This document shows, one piece after another, positions 52,946 to 62,800 of a stretch of DNA of 64,000 nucleotides; the first letter of the stretch is position 1, and every line of letters begins with the position of its first letter. The position numbers and the translations under genes are program-made. Where the stretch lies: contig NW_004457442.1 of assembly GCF_000313135.1 (NCBI RefSeq), forward strand, positions 1,468,293-1,532,292, in the 5' to 3' direction. Source of the stretch: Acanthamoeba castellanii str. Neff. Lineage: Eukaryota > Discosea > Longamoebia > Acanthamoebidae. The notes beneath the pieces were generated by a model that was given only the letters and a program-made list of their open reading frames with translations, searched no databases and was not told the origin of the DNA.

Positions 52946-54369
52946 ATGGGCAACTCGGCACCTGGGGTGGGGGTCTCCACTCGCGTGTTTGCCTGCAGCG
53001 ACCTTCATGTGGACCACAAGGTGCCTCCCCAGCGGTTTCCAATCTATAATCTTATTTTGTCTTTTTTTATTTTTATTTTGTCTTTTTTTAATTTTTATTT
53101 TGCGTCATTTTTTTGCCCCGTTGGAGCCTTTGCTCATCTCTCGGTGGCTGCCGCGTGACAGAGCAATTGGGCGCACCTGCAGGAGGTGGTGAAGGAGGGC
53201 GGCTATACGGGCCGTGACGTGCTCATCGTGGCGGGCGACGTCTCAACGGAGCTCAGCCTCCTGCGCCGCACTCTCGGCTTCCTGGCCGAGGTCTTCCACG
53301 GTGGCCATGACGAAGGTGCAAATGAAGATGAAGAGGAAGAAGAAGAGGAAAGATCGACAAAAAAGAGGATGAGCAACGTCTTCTTCTGCCCTGGCAACAA
53401 CGAACTGCGATTGGCGCGGTCGGACAAGAAGCAGAACGGGACCTGCGATTCGCTGGCCAAGCTGGCCGACGTGCTACGCGTGTGCGAGGAGGTGGGCGTC
53501 CACACGCAACCGGCCAAGGTCAACGGCCAGGTGTGGGTCGTGCCCCTGCTGGCCTGGTACACACCCAGCTTCGATCCGGAGTGGGACAGAGAGTCGCACG
53601 ACTACCGGCGCGGCTGGCTCGACTTCCGAGCGTGCGCGTGGCCAGCGGAACTCGACGGCGCGGTAGGCGGTGTGGCCGCCCACTTCCTCGCACGCAATGA
53701 GGAGTGGATGGACTCGTCGCTCCTGCCCTTCGATGCGCCCGTCGTCTCCTTCTCCCACTTCCTGCCCCGCTTCGAGGTGCTCCCTACTGGACGTGTGGCC
53801 TAATGCTGGAATGCTCACGCATTCCTTCCACTCGCGGCCGTGTGGTGTGTGCGGTGGTGTGTGCAGCTGCTTCCCAAGCGGATCTTCCTGCTCAACAAGA
53901 CGCTGCCGTTGGTGGTGGGCGACGAGCGACTGGATGAACAGATCAGGCGGATCGGGTCGCAAGTGCACGTGTTTGGGCACACTCACATCGACAAAGACAA
54001 GGTCATCGACAGCGTTCGCTATGTACAGGTGCATATCGTCTCTCCTCTCGTGCGCGTCACACTCACAAATCGGGGCTGCCAGCAACACACACACACACGC
54101 CACACACACACACACGATATCAATATCTGACACTTCTATTCAACCAGAATGCTTTTGGTCACCCTGCGGAGAGGAACAAGGTGTGGCATGCGCTGAAGGC
54201 GACCTATAGGCCCAAGCTGGTGCTGGAGGTCTTTCCTGATGGGCGCAGCAGATCGGAGGACCAGCGCGGATCCGATCGAGAGGAGGAAGGAGAAGACGAA
54301 GACGAAGCGTCGGAGGAACCGCATGAAGACGAGAGCAACAAGCGGAAGCGGAAGAAGAAACAGAAGTAG
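52946..54369 (+). CDS. Calcineurin-like metallophosphoesterase
   Basis: Multi-exon (ATG 52946; TAG 54367-54369). All five metal-ligand motifs are visible in order: FACSDLHVDHK (DxH), DVLIVAGDVSTELSLLR (GDxx), VFFCPGNNELRLARS (GNNE instead of GNHD), VVSFSHFLPRFEVLP (His), and QVHVFGHTHIDKDKV (GHxH). The catalytic dinuclear metal centre is therefore probably intact. An internal acidic insert (ANEDEEEEEEERSTKKR) and a Glu/Lys-rich C-terminus (ASEEPHEDESNKRKRKKKQK) flank the domain. Substrate (phosphoester or nucleotide) is unknown. The first intron is very T-rich. Confidence 0.88.
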
Positions 54370-54958
54370 TGGGCCTTTAGGCGCGATTGTCCGACCAAGG
54401 AGTGTACCTAGGTAATTGCTTCTTGTGCTCGTGGGCAGCACTGATGATTGCAGGAAGCGTGGGATCTCTTCACACTCACGCTTTCTACAACCACCAGAGC
54501 TGCCCACCACTTCGCATTAACGATCCCAATTATGAGGTGTGTGCGGTGAGTGTGTGTGTGGTGTGTGTGGAATGTAATGAGATGGCTCTCAGTGGGGTTG
54601 GACCGCCATTTATTGGGGATCGGACTTACGGCCATGGGCTAAGATGGGCATGATGGGGTCGGGTTTCGGGGTCACGTGCCCGCCAGGCCGCTCACGGCAC
54701 TCAGACCGAGGACCCGAACAAAGGAAAGAAGCGGCCTTGCCTTCAATTCGCCTGGGATGTGCATTTCCCCGTGGCAAGTTGCACCAGTAACAGGAGAAAG
54801 ATGGAAACCTTGGGCATTGTGGTCCTGTTGTTACTGATGCGCCAGCCCAGTGGCTCCGCGGAAGGAAGGCTCCCAGTTCTGTGACACACCAACCTGCAGG
54901 TTTTTTTCTTTTATATTTTTTGTTTTTTGTTTGTTTTCTTTTTTCTTTGGCCACAGGC
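54370..54958. other. Convergent intergenic region with RNA candidate
   Basis: About 590 bp between convergent stop codons. It holds the hairpin element at 54431-54507 and a T-rich/A-rich tract at 54900-54950. On the minus strand a 24-codon ORF starting MPKVSIFLLLLVQLATG reads like a signal peptide but stops at once. Confidence 0.4.
54431..54507 (+). ncRNA. Candidate small structured RNA, copy 1
   Basis: GTGGGCAGC (54431-54439) pairs perfectly with GCTGCCCAC (54499-54507). Inside, ACTGATGATTGCAGGAAGC is identical to copy 2 (57452-57522, minus), followed by a second stem GGAAGCGTG/CACGCTTTC and then CCACCAG, again shared. Both stems are kept in both copies while their bases differ, as expected for a conserved RNA fold. 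A TGATGA resembles a C box, but no D box partners it. Not recognised as any standard snRNA, snoRNA or tRNA. Confidence 0.45.
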
Positions 54959-57026
54959 TCAGACGTGAAGGAGGGCGAGGTTGAAGTCGTATCCGCACTC
55001 GACCTGGGTCACACGCGAGTCGGCCAGCGACTCGACGAGGGTCGGTACGATCTGATCCTCCTTGTCCCCATGGCCTGCAACGTGTACAGGCGCGCCGCTC
55101 AGAGAATTGAGTCGAGTTAGACAGATGCGGGAGCGAGATAGGCGGCGCACCTAGGCGGCCATAGACGCCGCTCCCGCACGTCCACAGGCGGCCGTCGTCT
55201 GTCAAGAACACCGTATGCACGCGCCCACAGCTGACGTATGCCACCTTGAGGTTCTCCTCCCGGAAGAACGCCACGGGCCGCGGCTCTTGGTGCTCCTCCT
55301 TGTCCCCTGGCCGAACGCTGATGGTGAGGAGTCCACCACAGCTACGGTGAATTCTTACTTCACTTACCTAAGCCCAGCTGCCCATTTTTGTTGAGCCCCC
55401 ACGCCCATGCCTGCCCTTCCTCATCCACGGCCACCAGGTGGCCGTACCCACACCGCACCTGACGGAGAGAAGCCTATGGTGAAGCACGGCACACGGCACA
55501 CGGCACACGGCACACGGCACACGGCACACGCCACACGGCACACGGCACACGGCACACGGCACACGGCACACGGCGGCTCACGGCACACCACACGGCACAC
55601 GCAAGAGAGCGTGTGCTCACCTGCCTCATTCGGGGCGCCTTGTCGGGGAAGGCAATGTGGATGGGCGCGCACTCGCCCATGGTCTCGCCTCCCTTGGTCC
55701 AGGCCACCTTGATCTGCATCCAGTACTCGTTACGCCCCCAGAAATAGACCTGTCCCTCCTCTGTCCAGGTAGCCGCCGCGCGGTGAGCCGGCCAGAGTGG
55801 TGGACATCAGTGGAATGCGCTTTGCACGCGTACCAGAGACCACCGCGCTGCAGTCGGGACCCACGGCGAGAGAGCGGATGGGCACGCCCGAGAGGGCGGT
55901 CACCTGGGCGGGCACGGGCTGGTTGTCGTAGTTGCCCAAACCCTGGTCCGAGAGATGAAGAGGTAAGTAGAGGCACACGTGATCGCCCGTTGAATTGAAA
56001 GAGTAGAGGAAAGAAAGGGTACCAGCTGGCCGTTCTTGCCCCATCCCCAAACAAAGAGCTTCTTGCTGGCGGTGAGGGCGAGGCCGTGGCCCCACCCCAG
56101 GCCGAAGTCTATGATCTCCTCTCCCTCGAGACCCACCACCTTGCTGGGCGCAGAGGCTGCCTTCTTCTACTCTCCCAGTAGGAAGTCGATGCAGCACACA
56201 ACACACGCTTTAGAAGTGAGTCCACGATCGTGGTGACTTTCGGGTTTGCCCACGAAGGCGCACAGCCGTGGAGGAGGCGGGCAGCGACCTTTGGAAACTG
56301 AGGAGCATGTGCGAGGGCATACATGCTGCTGCCCCATGTCCATAGCTCCGTTCGGTCGTGGTGGGCGACGAGCAGCGCGGACGTGACGCCGCTGCCTGCC
56401 ATCTTCTTGACCTGCACGACGCGCGCACCCATCACTGGCTGACGTGAGCAGGACCCAATGTGACACCAGGTTGCAGCGCAGTGTGGGCACCTGGGGTGGT
56501 GGCTCGTGAGCAAGGAAGGGCAGCATGGGGTTGAGGAGTCGCGGGGTGTCCACGTTGTCGTTGTGCTCTCCGAACAGCTGGTGGTGTTCGTTCATGCCCC
56601 AGCCGTATACGTTGCCTTTGGCTACGCAGGAAGGACCATCGTCAGCGAGCCACCGACCAAGATGCTGAGCGCTCATAGAGAGCGAGGCGCGCCGCGTACC
56701 GGTGCGAGCGAAGGCGTGGAAGTGGCCGCAGCCGAGGTCGACCACTTGCTCGTCGCCCTCCGGCATCTGCACGGGCGCGGGGAAGTAGCCGCTCTTCGTG
56801 TGGGACAGCGGCACTCCTGCGATCCCTAGCTGGCCGTGGTGGCCCCACCCCCTTCGCACAACCAACAGCGCCAAGTAGTGCGTAGGTGTAGGGCTCTGCA
56901 TTGGGGTGGTGGGGGGGAGTACCACGCCACCAGCCGGCTGGCCTGCCGCACTGTCGAAGTGGCAGTGCGTCGGTGACACGGAGCCCTCGGCAGGCGCAAC
57001 AAGCTCGCGCTAGCCCTCCGGTTCAT
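54959..57026 (-). CDS. RCC1-repeat protein, possibly mitochondrial (RCC1L-like)
   Basis: Multi-exon beta-propeller protein (ATG 57024-57026; TGA 54959-54961). The N-terminus MNRRASASLLRLPRAPCHRR is Arg/Ser/Leu-rich without acidic residues, as in mitochondrial presequences. RCC1-type blades follow: GWGHHGQLGIAGVPL, VVDLGCGHFHAFARTG, VYGWGMNEHHQLFGEHND, LWTWGSSMYALAH, FGLGWGHGLALTASKKLFVW, GWGKNGQL, GLGNYDNQPVPAQVTAL, VYFWGRNEYW, GYGHLVAVDEEGQAWAWGLN, KNGQLGL, VSCGRVHTVFLTDDGRLWTC, and VECGYDFNLALLHV at the end. Seven blades are plausible. RCC1L/WBSCR16 proteins act in mitochondrial ribosome assembly; classical RCC1 is the nuclear Ran exchange factor. The presequence favours the former, by inference. 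An intron holds a CACACGG minisatellite. Confidence 0.8.
55488..55605. repeat. CACACGG minisatellite in an intron
   Basis: About fifteen CGGCACA units (GGCACACGGCACAC...) with a few variants (CGCCACA, CGGCGGCT) inside an RCC1-gene intron; CCGTGTG on the sense strand. It is perfect enough to suggest ongoing slippage. Confidence 0.95.
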
Positions 57027-57783
57027 CTTCCGGTACTAAATAAAAAAATGCAGAGTATTTGAAGGTTTTTGGAACCAAGAAACGGAATTTGGGGAGCGAA
57101 CGGCCACCGCCACACAGCCGGGTGTGGAGAAACGCCGTAAGTCCGAGTCCAAAGGGAGCACCCGGCCGAGGCGAGCAAGTCGTTCCTTCTTTCTCTCGCT
57201 CCTTCTGCGTTACAACAGACGCCGTCAAACTCGCCAACGCTCAAAACCGCCCTTCAGCGGAGCACAAGGTCCTGAACCGGCCCGGAAGATCGAGTGTACT
57301 TATTTAAGGTGCGAAGTTGTACCCTCCCACCTCCCTTTTCATCCAGGGGCGTCATCGAAGCCGTAGTGGCGTCTTCTTAACAAACGGAAGACGGCCAAGA
57401 AGAACCGTTGCCAGGCCAGGCTCAGGGACCGCTCAACCAAGTAGGTAGTGTACAGCACTGGTGGCTGCAGCAAGCGTCCTTGCCGAGTAGGCGATGGTGC
57501 TTCCTGCAATCATCAGTGCTGTCCACACAACACCTCGTGCACGGTGCTCCTTGTCCAGGCCGAGAACCTTTCTTTATTTGCGTCCGCTCGGCGCAACATT
57601 GGCTTGCCCTCTATTTGTTGTTTACTTGAGCCGTGTTTTCCACCAACTTGATGCTGAACTTGCCATGTTATTGATTCGTCGTGAAATTTCAGGCACATGC
57701 CGTAAATATTTAGCTGCCAAGCTGGAAGAATGTTGCACCTCAAACCTCGCAAATAACGGAGGATTGATTCTGTTTTCTACGAG
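57027..57783. other. Divergent intergenic region with RNA candidate copy 2
   Basis: About 757 bp between the RCC1-like and oxidase start codons. It contains the 57452-57522 hairpin element and should hold both promoters. AT-rich sequence near 57600-57720 could be a 5'UTR intron of the oxidase. No protein gene was recognised. Confidence 0.45.
57452..57522 (-). ncRNA. Candidate small structured RNA, copy 2
   Basis: On the minus strand ACAGCACT (57522-57515) pairs with AGTGCTGT (57459-57452). The inner stem GCAGGAAGC/GCTTGCTGC pairs 8 of 9 positions. The block ACAGCACTGATGATTGCAGG and AAGC is shared with copy 1, as is CCACCAG near the 3' end, whereas the hairpin loop differs completely. Both copies are also preceded by an AAGGAG followed by a small CACC...GGTG or TACC...GGTA hairpin. 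Direction of transcription is inferred from this layout only. Confidence 0.45.
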
Positions 57784-59769
57784 ATGGAAGTGCCCCGCCC
57801 AGCCTACGGCTTCGAGTTTGGCGAGCCGCCCAAGGATATCCGCTCCTCGTACGACGTGGTTGTAATTGGCCTGGGCGGTACGAACTCGGACCTAAGAAAA
57901 CGGGGGGGTATAATATTATTTTTCATTGGTATTTATTTGCTTATTTTTTAATAAAAAGCTAAATATATTGAATTGGCAACGCATACTACGCGGCAGGGCT
58001 CGGGGCTGCGGCTCTGTACTGGGTGGCGCGCAAGCAGAAAGCTGGAGAGGTGTCGGTGCTTGGCCTCGAGCAGTACGACCTGTTCCACCACCGCGGCGGC
58101 TCTCAGGACCACTCCCGCATCATCCGCCTCGCCCAGAGCGCGCCTTGGTACACCAAGATCGCGCCGCACATGTACTTCGCCCTTCTTCCCCGTGTCGTAC
58201 ATCAGCAAGGCTTGAATTGGAGTTAGACTCATCTCAACCCGTTCACCGCGCGGCAGGTACATGGTACGATCTCGTTGCCACGTAGCGCAGGCCTGGTGAT
58301 CTGATCCACTTCCCAGTCTCAAGAAACCCCCGTGAGATGTGTTTTTATGTGGTCGGGGGGCAATGTAGGCTTGGAAAACGGTGGAGGACGAAGCCGGCAT
58401 TGAGCTGGTCCACCGCACTGGTGGCCTTGTGTTCGGCCCCAAGGACAACAAGGTGCGTTACGCTGCGTTCCACCGTATCGACCCCTTGACGCTGGCTCAC
58501 GCCTGCCTGACCGATGTACCAGGACCTGGACGACTACGCCCGCGCGATGGCGGTGAACGAGGTTCCCTTCGATGACCTGACAGCGGAAGAGGCCATGAAG
58601 AGGTGGCCACAGCTCACCCTGACGCCCAACTACCGAGTGCTCTACCAGGCCGATGCAGGCATTGTCAACCCTCGCCTGGTACGTGCGCGCCTCGGTGTCG
58701 GATGCGACGAGATCTAAACAAGCATTGCCCGCACACAGTTTGACTACTCACACCGCACTTGAACAGGCAAACTCCACGCACATAACTCTCGCCCGTAAGA
58801 GAGGAGCGCACGTGCTCGATCAGACGAAGGTCACGGAGATCATTCCCATCGGTAAGGAGGGCGCCAAGGTGGTGACCAGCAAGGGCGAATTCACGTGCAA
58901 GCGGCTGATCATCTGCGCTGGCCCTTGGACCAACCATTGCCTCAAGCCCTTCGGTAAATGCCAAGCGCTTCCCCTTTGGATCGCACGGGGCGTTGGGTCC
59001 GAGTAGTGACCGGCTCCACCCAACTGCTAACCGCATACCGAATAGGGCTGGAGGTGCCGATCAAGACCACCAAGGAGCAGATCACCTACTGGGCGACACC
59101 CAATTTACGTGAGTTCTCACCGTCTCGGTTCCCAGTGTGGATCAGCGTCGAGGAGAAGGACTGCTACTACGGCTTCCCGGTCTACGGAGAGGTGAGCGAC
59201 GCGCGTTGCCTGAGTGGGTTGCATTCTGGTCTCACACGATTCTCAGGTGGGCACGAAGGCTGGCGTCCACATCGGTGGTAAGGAGGTGGACCCTGATACC
59301 CGCGGCTTCGAGCCCGATGTGGACTTGCTGAACAACATCGAGGCTTACATGGCCAAGACGATGCCCGGCGCCCGTAGCATGCTGCCCTCCACGCTGCCTG
59401 GCACGCCCATTCTGACTGATACATTCCTCACATTTAATTGTAATCCAGTCGGACCGAGGCTGTACACCAAGACGTGTCTCTACGCCAACACGCTGGATGA
59501 CGACCTCATCGTCGACACGCTGCCTAACTTCCCTCAGGTGTCCCTCACCGTTGGCTGTACGTGCAAAGAAGCCTTCCTCGTTTAGCATCTGGCGACTTTT
59601 TCTGATCGCGACGACGTGAGTAGGCGGTCACGGGTACAAATGGGCATCGTTCATCGGGCTGGTGCTCAGCCAGTATGCCCTCAACGGCAAGACCTCCTTC
59701 CCGGTGGAGGCTCTGGCCGTCACACGCCCTGCAGCCGGTCTTCGCTCTTCCCCAAAGGCGGCTCTCTAA
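57784..59769 (+). CDS. FAD amine oxidase, sarcosine/pipecolate-oxidase-like
   Basis: Multi-exon (ATG 57784; TAA 59767-59769). Exon 1 ends in the dinucleotide-binding strand YDVVVIGLGG; the next exon continues NAYYAAGLGAAALYWVARKQ, and FHHRGGSQDHSRIIRLAQSA, typical of monomeric sarcosine oxidases. Further motifs are TGGLVFGPK, VNEVPFDDLTAEEAMKRWPQ, VLYQADAGIVNPRL, HITLARKRGAHVLDQTKVTE, KRLIICAGPWTNHCLKPFG, IKTTKEQITYW and YGFPVYGE. KTCLYANTLDDDLIVDTLPN contains the cysteine that in this family carries covalent FAD, and GHGYKWASFIGLVLSQYAL closes the FAD site. It oxidises a secondary amine such as sarcosine or L-pipecolate, giving H2O2; relatives are peroxisomal. The C-terminus (AAGLRSSPKAAL) does not clearly end in a PTS1. 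The substrate is undecided. Confidence 0.87.
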
Positions 59770-59869
59770 GTTTTCGCGTATTAATAATTCTAGGAAAAGG
59801 AGCATGACCGAATTTATTCTTTTTCCCGCCTTCTTTCTTGCGTAGCAAACAAATTTGAGCTCTTGGAAG

Positions 59870-62800
59870 ATGACCACCATCGACAAGCTGCTCATCCAGG
59901 GCATTCGCAGCTTCAGCCCACAAAACAGAAACATAATCGAATTTTACAAACCCCTCACCTTGATCGTGGGGCACAATGGAGCCGGCAAAACGGTATGCAT
60001 TCGTGATTTACATTCACGATGTTACATTCATAAATGGGATCTGGGAGGCACCTGAGTAATTACGTTTCTTTCGCCACCGCAGACGATCATCGAATGCCTC
60101 AAGTACGCCACGACGGGCAACATGCCACCAGGCGCGAAGAATGGCCAAGCTTTTATTCACGACCCCAAGGTACAACGTTGGCTTTTTGTGACCCTTGGTC
60201 GGCAGCAGTGCAGCTCACCCGACGGTTGTGCGCCAGGTGGCAGGCGAGCGCGAGGTGAAGGCCCAGATCAAACTGCGCTTCAGGAACGTGAACGGAAAGC
60301 CCATCGTTTGCACGCGATCGCTGCAGCTCACCCAGCAGGCGAACGACAAGAAAGTGTGCAAGACACTCGAGAGCGCGCTCCAGACCTACAATGCGGCTGG
60401 AGAGGTGAGAACTGCCCGAGTGCTTCATCTCTCGACATTTACTGCCTCGTGTGGTGCACCTCACTCACAAGTGGCCGCGTTCACATCACTTCAGAAAGTA
60501 AGCCAGAGCTTCCGTTGCGCGGACCTGGATCGTGAGATACCAGAGCTAGTCGGTGTGTCGCGTCCCATTCTGGAAAACGTTATCTTCTGCCACCAGGAGG
60601 AGTCCAACTGGCCGCTGTCCGAGACCTCGGTGCTGAAGAAGAAGTTTGACGAGATCTTCGCTGCCACGAGGTGCGACCGTACTTGCTCTGTGTCGCGTAC
60701 GCACACTGGAAGACTGACTCCGTTCAAAACCTGCATTATACCCTCAGATACACCAAAGCCTTGGAAGCTATCAAAAAGCACCGCAAGGAACAAGCCCAGC
60801 AGATAAAAGAGTGCAAGCTTCGGCTGGAGAACTTGCAGAATCAAAAGGACCATGCCCACCAGGTATGCCTCCATTCGTGCCCGGCTGACTGCTCGGCTTC
60901 TCAGGATCGATTCGGTGCAGTGTCCGTGGCCTGATCGTGACCGTAATCATCTGTACAGATTCAACGAGAGCTGAAGAGCAAGCTGGAGTTCCAGGCCAAG
61001 GCCAACGAGGAAATGGCAGCTCTGCAGCGGGAGATAGACGAGCAGGAGAAGCTGCTTACCGAACTCAAGCGCAAGTTCAACTCGATCAACACACTCATGA
61101 CCGAAATTAAGCAACTCAAGGCTGTGCGACAGCAGATGGTGAACGAAAACCAGAAAACCTATGCTGAGCTCAAGCAAGAGTTCGAAGGTATGTTATGGTG
61201 CCCCTCTCTTTCCCTTGTGGCTGTGAGTAGCTCACACGCTCATGTCGGCGCTTTGCGTCAGAATCGGACGAGGAGCTGCTCTCTCTGGCCGCCTCCTTTA
61301 ATGAGGAGATGGAGTCTCGACGTCAAGCCGAGAACGCGCTCGAGGGAAAGCTGGAAAAGCTGCACCGGAGCAAGAATCAGCACGACGCGGCCCTCTTCAG
61401 CATCAATGAGCAGATGAGCTCCATCAAGTCTGCCATAGAGGCAAGATCACCCTGTCGCTCCTATGACACTCGATCGAGTGGGCCGGTGACTGACTGCATG
61501 TTTGCGGCTCTTTTTTCCCTTGCAGAGGCGCAAGACCATCCTCGCAGAGCGGGACAGCCTCATCCTTGAGTTCATCGACTACTACGGGCTGCAGGACTTC
61601 GACAAGCCACCCTACTCAGAAGCCAAAATGACCAAGTTCCTCGAAACGACTAAGAAACTGCTGAACGCCATCATGCAAAAGACCATGAAACTGAAGGTGC
61701 CCTCTCTTTATGTGTGCTGGGCACAAAGTGGTCATGTCCTCATCATCTCGTGTGTCGTCTGAACAGGAGGAGAACGTGGCAAGCGCAAAGAACTTCTCCG
61801 ACGTGCTGAACAGGCTCCAGTCAGAACAAAGCACGCTGGAGGCCCAAATGACCCAAAAGAGAAGCCAACTGGTACGCTGCGCCGCCACTTTGCTAGTGCT
61901 TAGTGCCAACTCGTTGCACTGACCATCCACCGAACACGAACAGCGAGCCAACGAAAACAAGCTGAAGCAGCTGGAATCAGAGATCAAGGCAAAGAGGGCT
62001 CTGCACAGCAGCCTTGGCGCACTCGAAGCGCAAATGCAGTCCGAGGTATAGCGGTCTTTGCATTTATCTCTCGCTCACAAAGAACCGATGCATGCTGACC
62101 TCTTCCCTCCCGCGCTTAGCAAGAAGCCCTGGAACAGGCCAAGAAGGAGGCGGGCCTTGAAGAGCTAGCGCGTGAGATCGGTGACCTCATGCAGCAGAGG
62201 AAGCAGGTCGAGACTGGCATGAACTCCCTCCGCGAGCTGATGCGCAAGCTGAACCTCCAGGCCGACGCGAGGGCCAAGCTCAACGTCAAGAAGTCTCAGC
62301 AGAGGGAAAGAGAAGAGACCTACCGCGCAAGGTATGTGCATTACCGCACCACCCGCCTCTTTTTGCCCTGTGTCCAACTCATTTCCTTCTCCACCCTGCA
62401 CAGATACCAGAGCAAGCAGGCCGATTTCGAGGCAGTGTTGGGTCAGGCGGTGAACATAGAGGCCCTCAAGCCCGCGCTGGGGAAATCCATCGCGTACACA
62501 CTCCTACTCGTCGCGATCTTGCTTTGAGTTCACTGTCAGGTGCTCACTCGCATGCCGTTTGACCACCGCAGGGCCAAGAGGGAGGAGGTGGCGGCTACCC
62601 GCTCCCGCCTGGAGGGGGTGAAAATGAAGGCCTCTTCGCTTGTTGGCGAAGAAAAGTCGATCAAATCGAGATTGGCGCAGCTGGAGCGACAATTGCAAGG
62701 TTCATGATATCCTCGCCAAGCCTCACTGTTAGGTCAACAACTGACCTGCTCTCTTGTAAACAGCCAAGAGGGAGGAGATCAAGGTGATCGGCGAAGACGA

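Noticed and set aside
53040..53115. Mobile element in the T-rich first intron of the phosphoesterase
   Set aside because: The repeats TTTTATTTTGTCTTTTTTTA are short and simple, without ends or target duplication; it is an AT-rich intron.
54770..54860. Minus-strand mini-ORF MPKVSIFLLLLVQLATG (24 codons)
   Set aside because: Signal-peptide-like, but the stop follows within a few codons and no downstream exon was found that continues it.
55488..55605. CRISPR-like array
   Set aside because: The 7-bp units are contiguous with no unique spacers, and the region is a eukaryotic intron.
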